A DNA stretch of 8,132 nucleotides. It comes from CAYJAQ01 sp964368275. Lineage in GTDB: Bacteria; Bacillota_I; Bacilli_A; ML615J-28; CAG-313. Made by a program: the position numbers and the translations under genes. Of this stretch, positions 5,527 through 8,132 are shown in pieces. The notes below the pieces were generated by a model that saw only the letters and a program-made list of their open reading frames with translations, had not been told where the DNA came from and ran no database searches. Numbering within the stretch: position 1 is the stretch's first letter; each line of letters begins with the position of its first letter. The stretch spans positions 1 to 8,132 of the forward strand of contig CAYJAQ010000053.1 in the NCBI GenBank assembly GCA_964368275.1, read 5' to 3'.

Positions 5527-7023
5527 ATGAAAATTAGAATTTTATTGTTAATGGTACTTTTACTGATGACATTAGGAGGCTGCAAAGAAGAAATACCACC
5601 AATTATTACACCAGCGAATGAATCAATTGACCAAGTATCATCAAAGGTAACACTTGATGATTTTTTTAGCCTTACTAGTAAAATCGTTTTCACAATTGAA
5701 ATAGATGAAAAAGAATTAGCGCTAATAAATAATGATAATGAAGAGTATGATCGAAATGGTTCAAAATCGCCGATTTATCGCAAATGTAATTTAAGTATCA
5801 AAGTTAATGAAGAAAGTTTCTACTTTTATGAAGTGGGGATAAGAATGAAGGGCAATACTTCGCGTACTTCCTTTTATCAAACCGAAACTGGTATTTATAA
5901 TTTAATTCATTATAAATTATCTTTTAGCGAAACATTTGACAAAATTGATTATTACCAAGAAATAAAAACTTGGGAAAATGATGAATTGCGCCAAGCAAGA
6001 AAAGAACGCACTTTTTTAGGTATGGAAAAACTAGACCTAAAATGGAATAAGTCGTATGATCACACTTATGCGCGTGAAGCTTTTGCGAGTGATATGTATC
6101 ATCATTTTGGTTTACTTGCTCCTCATAGCACAATTGGTCAAGTAAAAATTAATTATCAGGGTAGTGCGGAAAACTTAGGTGTTTTTATGGTTCAAGAGTG
6201 TGTTGATAAGGCCTTTTTAGCTAGAAACTTGTCAAATGATGCTATTAGTGGTGACTTATATAAATGTGGTTGGGGAACAGCACAGGGGGCAAACCTAACA
6301 ACTGCAGTTAATGCAATAGGTATTGAAGATGAAAACAAAGGATATTTTCCAACTTATGATCTTAAGACAAATAAGAAGAAATCAGATCATCATGCTTTAG
6401 TAAATTTAATCGAAACCTTAAATCAAAAGACGGCTTCTGAATTGGCATCAGTTATTGATGATATAGTTGATATGGATTACTTTGTGATGTTTGAGGCGAT
6501 ATCTTATCTATTAGGTAGTCCTGATGATATGCGTAACCATTACAATAATTACTATATATATTTTAAAAGTGATACTAACCAAGCCATCTTTATTCCTTAT
6601 GATACTGATCGTTTGTTAGGGACTACTAAGGATTGGAATCCAAGTGGTGATGCGATGATAGGGTATGAGCCTTTGGATATTCGTACTACAATTGGTAATA
6701 ATGAACCCCAACTGAATCCACTTTATAATAAAACAATTCTTGATGATGATATTACTAAATATCAAAAGCTATTTAAAGAAGCACTACAAACAATAAATAG
6801 TGATGGTTTCTTTAGTTATGATAATTACAAAACATATTATGAAAAAATATATAACAATTATCATGATTTAATCATCCCTAGCATTCCAAGTATTGCTGAT
6901 AAATATGCTAGGATAAATATTTTTGAATCAACTGATACAACAAACACTAGTCAAAATGTTAGTGTTCAATACTACATTAACCGTAAAAACAATATTTTAT
7001 TGAAGTATTTAAATAATAATTAG
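5527..7023 (+). CDS. CotH-kinase-family surface lipoprotein
   Basis: This is a 498-residue lipoprotein. Residues 1-18 are a signal peptide with lipobox LGGC, so Cys19 would anchor it to the outer face of the membrane. The rest matches the CotH family, atypical protein kinases named after the spore-coat kinase CotH. Visible family landmarks are RMKGNTSR (106-113), HYKLSF (128-133), GVFMVQECVDKAFL (218-231), the helix-turn region DDMRNHYNNYYIY (333-345), and IPYDTDRLLG (356-365), whose D359/D361 correspond to the family's metal-binding/catalytic Asp region. The start at 5527 is set by AAGAGG 6 nt upstream; an ATG at 5522 is in another frame. It is first gene of an operon with a GH13 enzyme. CotH-like lipoproteins also occur away from spore coats, and nothing here indicates a spore role. 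The phosphorylation target is unknown. Confidence 0.88.
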   Translation: MKIRILLLMVLLLMTLGGCKEEIPPIITPANESIDQVSSKVTLDDFFSLTSKIVFTIEIDEKELALINNDNEEYDRNGSKSPIYRKCNLSIKVNEESFYFYEVGIRMKGNTSRTSFYQTETGIYNLIHYKLSFSETFDKIDYYQEIKTWENDELRQARKERTFLGMEKLDLKWNKSYDHTYAREAFASDMYHHFGLLAPHSTIGQVKINYQGSAENLGVFMVQECVDKAFLARNLSNDAISGDLYKCGWGTAQGANLTTAVNAIGIEDENKGYFPTYDLKTNKKKSDHHALVNLIETLNQKTASELASVIDDIVDMDYFVMFEAISYLLGSPDDMRNHYNNYYIYFKSDTNQAIFIPYDTDRLLGTTKDWNPSGDAMIGYEPLDIRTTIGNNEPQLNPLYNKTILDDDITKYQKLFKEALQTINSDGFFSYDNYKTYYEKIYNNYHDLIIPSIPSIADKYARINIFESTDTTNTSQNVSVQYYINRKNNILLKYLNNN

Positions 7024-7027
7024 GAGG
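7022..7027 (+). promoter_or_regulatory. Ribosome binding site of the GH13 gene overlapping the cotH-like stop codon
   Basis: AGGAGG starts within the TAG stop (7021-7023) of the upstream gene and lies 5 nt before ATG at 7033. The overlap suggests translational coupling and fixes the start of the GH13 gene. It is the same layout as at the metI-metQ junction. Confidence 0.8.
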
Positions 7028-7032
7028 AAAAG

Positions 7033-8132
7033 ATGGCACATAATACAAGTATTAATTTAAGAAATGAACAATTCTACCAAGTATTTGTAAGACAGTTCAG
7101 CAAGACTCATGATTTTACCGGTGTTCAAAAAGAACTACCACGGATTAAAGCTTTAGGAACAACAATTATTCAATTAGTACCATTTCATGAAATAGGTATT
7201 GACCATCGCAAAGGAACAATTGGCAGCCCATATTCGATTAAGGATTACTACACAATTGATGAATTAAATGGAACAATGGCTGATTTTCAATCATTCCTTG
7301 AAGAAGCTCATAAACTGGGTATAAAGGTTATTATGGACATTGTTTTTAATCATACTTCTCATGATTCACGCTATAGTCAAGAACACCCTGATTGGTTTTA
7401 TCATGATCAAAATGGTAATTTCTGCAATCGCATCGGTGATTGGTGGGATATCATTGATTTCAAGTTTTTTGGTAATACTCCTCTTCAAGACGAACTAATT
7501 GAAGTTTTAAAGTACTGGACTCGTCTAGGTATTGATGGCTTCCGCTGCGATGTTGCGCCACTTTTGCCAATTGAATTTTGGCGCCGGACACGTCAAGAAT
7601 TAGAAAAACTAAATCCTAATCTAATATACGTATCGGAAAGTGTGCATAAAGGCTTTATTAAGTATTTACGTGATCTCGGATATGAAGCAATGAGCGACTC
7701 CGAGATTTATGAAGTATTTGATATCTGTTATGATTATGATATTTTCCCATACTATGAAGCATATGCTAAAGGCGAAGGTGCTTTACATGATTGGGTTCAT
7801 CATATAATTGAACAAGAAAGTATTTATCCTAAAAACTATGTAAAGCTACGTTATTTGGAGAACCATGATATGCCACGAGCTGCCCATTATTTTAAGGAAC
7901 CAGCCCTTCTTCGCAATTTCAATGCACTCTTATTCTTTTTAAAAGGTGTTGCTTTCATTTACAATGGTCAAGAAGTAGCAGCTGAAGTTTTACCAAACTT
8001 ATTTGAGATAGATGAGATTGATTGGTGTGATACTCAAAAGGGGATTGCTGAAATTATCACCAAGATGAGTCAAATTAAGAAAAAATACAATTATATTAAT
8101 GATATTATGGAAATAGATGAGCTATCTAAGAC
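7033..8132 (+). CDS. GH13 (alpha-amylase superfamily) glycosidase, partial at the right edge
   Basis: The reading frame is open from ATG at 7033 to the end of the window (366 full codons), so the C terminus is missing. There is no signal peptide, so the enzyme is probably cytoplasmic. It carries the (beta/alpha)8 GH13 motifs in order: region I DIVFNH (102-107), region II GFRCD with nucleophile D173, region III VSESV with acid/base E202, and region IV ENHD with transition-state stabiliser D279. Residues 1-60 (QFYQVFVRQFS, LPRIKALGTTIIQLVPF) are the usual barrel start. The set is complete, so the enzyme should be active on alpha-glucosidic bonds. The exact subfamily and substrate (maltodextrin, glycogen, trehalose-type or other) cannot be fixed from this part. 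It is coupled to the upstream CotH-like lipoprotein gene. Confidence 0.92.
   Translation, partial: MAHNTSINLRNEQFYQVFVRQFSKTHDFTGVQKELPRIKALGTTIIQLVPFHEIGIDHRKGTIGSPYSIKDYYTIDELNGTMADFQSFLEEAHKLGIKVIMDIVFNHTSHDSRYSQEHPDWFYHDQNGNFCNRIGDWWDIIDFKFFGNTPLQDELIEVLKYWTRLGIDGFRCDVAPLLPIEFWRRTRQELEKLNPNLIYVSESVHKGFIKYLRDLGYEAMSDSEIYEVFDICYDYDIFPYYEAYAKGEGALHDWVHHIIEQESIYPKNYVKLRYLENHDMPRAAHYFKEPALLRNFNALLFFLKGVAFIYNGQEVAAEVLPNLFEIDEIDWCDTQKGIAEIITKMSQIKKKYNYINDIMEIDELSK

Noticed and set aside
5499..5693. Open frame antisense to the start of the cotH-like gene
   Set aside because: It overlaps the promoter-proximal leader and signal peptide of a well-supported gene and shows no translation signals.
5924..6133. 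Open frame antisense to the middle of the cotH-like gene
   Set aside because: It is a shadow frame with no SD or recognisable protein.

Overview
The window is AT-rich (about one third G+C by eye). It has strong AGGAGG-type ribosome binding sites, sigma-A-like promoters, a T-box leader and tRNA genes with encoded CCA ends. All of this points to a low-GC Bacillota (Firmicutes) chromosome. TGA serves as a stop codon (end of metN), so the standard bacterial code applies. I cannot name the genus; an Erysipelotrichia-like or similar very AT-rich lineage is only a guess. No transposase, integrase, CRISPR array or phage gene is visible.

Region 1 (1-377): two tandem tRNA genes on the + strand, tRNA-Pro(TGG) and tRNA-Gly(TCC), followed by a terminator. 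A second, strong hairpin terminator separates them from the operon that converges on them from the other strand.

Region 2 (378-3233, - strand): a complete MetNIQ-type ABC amino-acid importer operon in the order ATPase (metN), permease (metI), substrate-binding lipoprotein (metQ). The genes overlap or nearly abut. A T-box riboswitch leader of about 300 nt precedes metN, with its own TTGCTA-N17-TATAAT promoter. The leader has a textbook T-box sequence and intrinsic terminator. However, the codon at the expected specifier position reads CTT (Leu), not ATG (Met), which is the most interesting anomaly here. A LacI-family-like palindrome lies just upstream of this promoter.

Region 3 (3244-4139, + strand): a divergently transcribed gene for a GNAT acetyltransferase fused to a YoaP-like, cysteine-containing C-terminal domain. 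Its extended -10 promoter sits inside a 28-bp imperfect palindrome that looks like a repressor operator.

Region 4 (4268-5455, + strand): a 366-residue cytoplasmic coiled-coil protein of unknown function with its own promoter and a near-perfect hairpin terminator.

Region 5 (5466-8132, + strand): a two-gene operon of a CotH-kinase-family lipoprotein and a GH13 (alpha-amylase superfamily) enzyme with no signal peptide. The GH13 gene runs off the right edge. Its ribosome binding site overlaps the cotH-like stop codon, so the two are probably translationally coupled. The physiological link between a surface CotH-like protein and a cytoplasmic glycosidase is not explained by known pathways.
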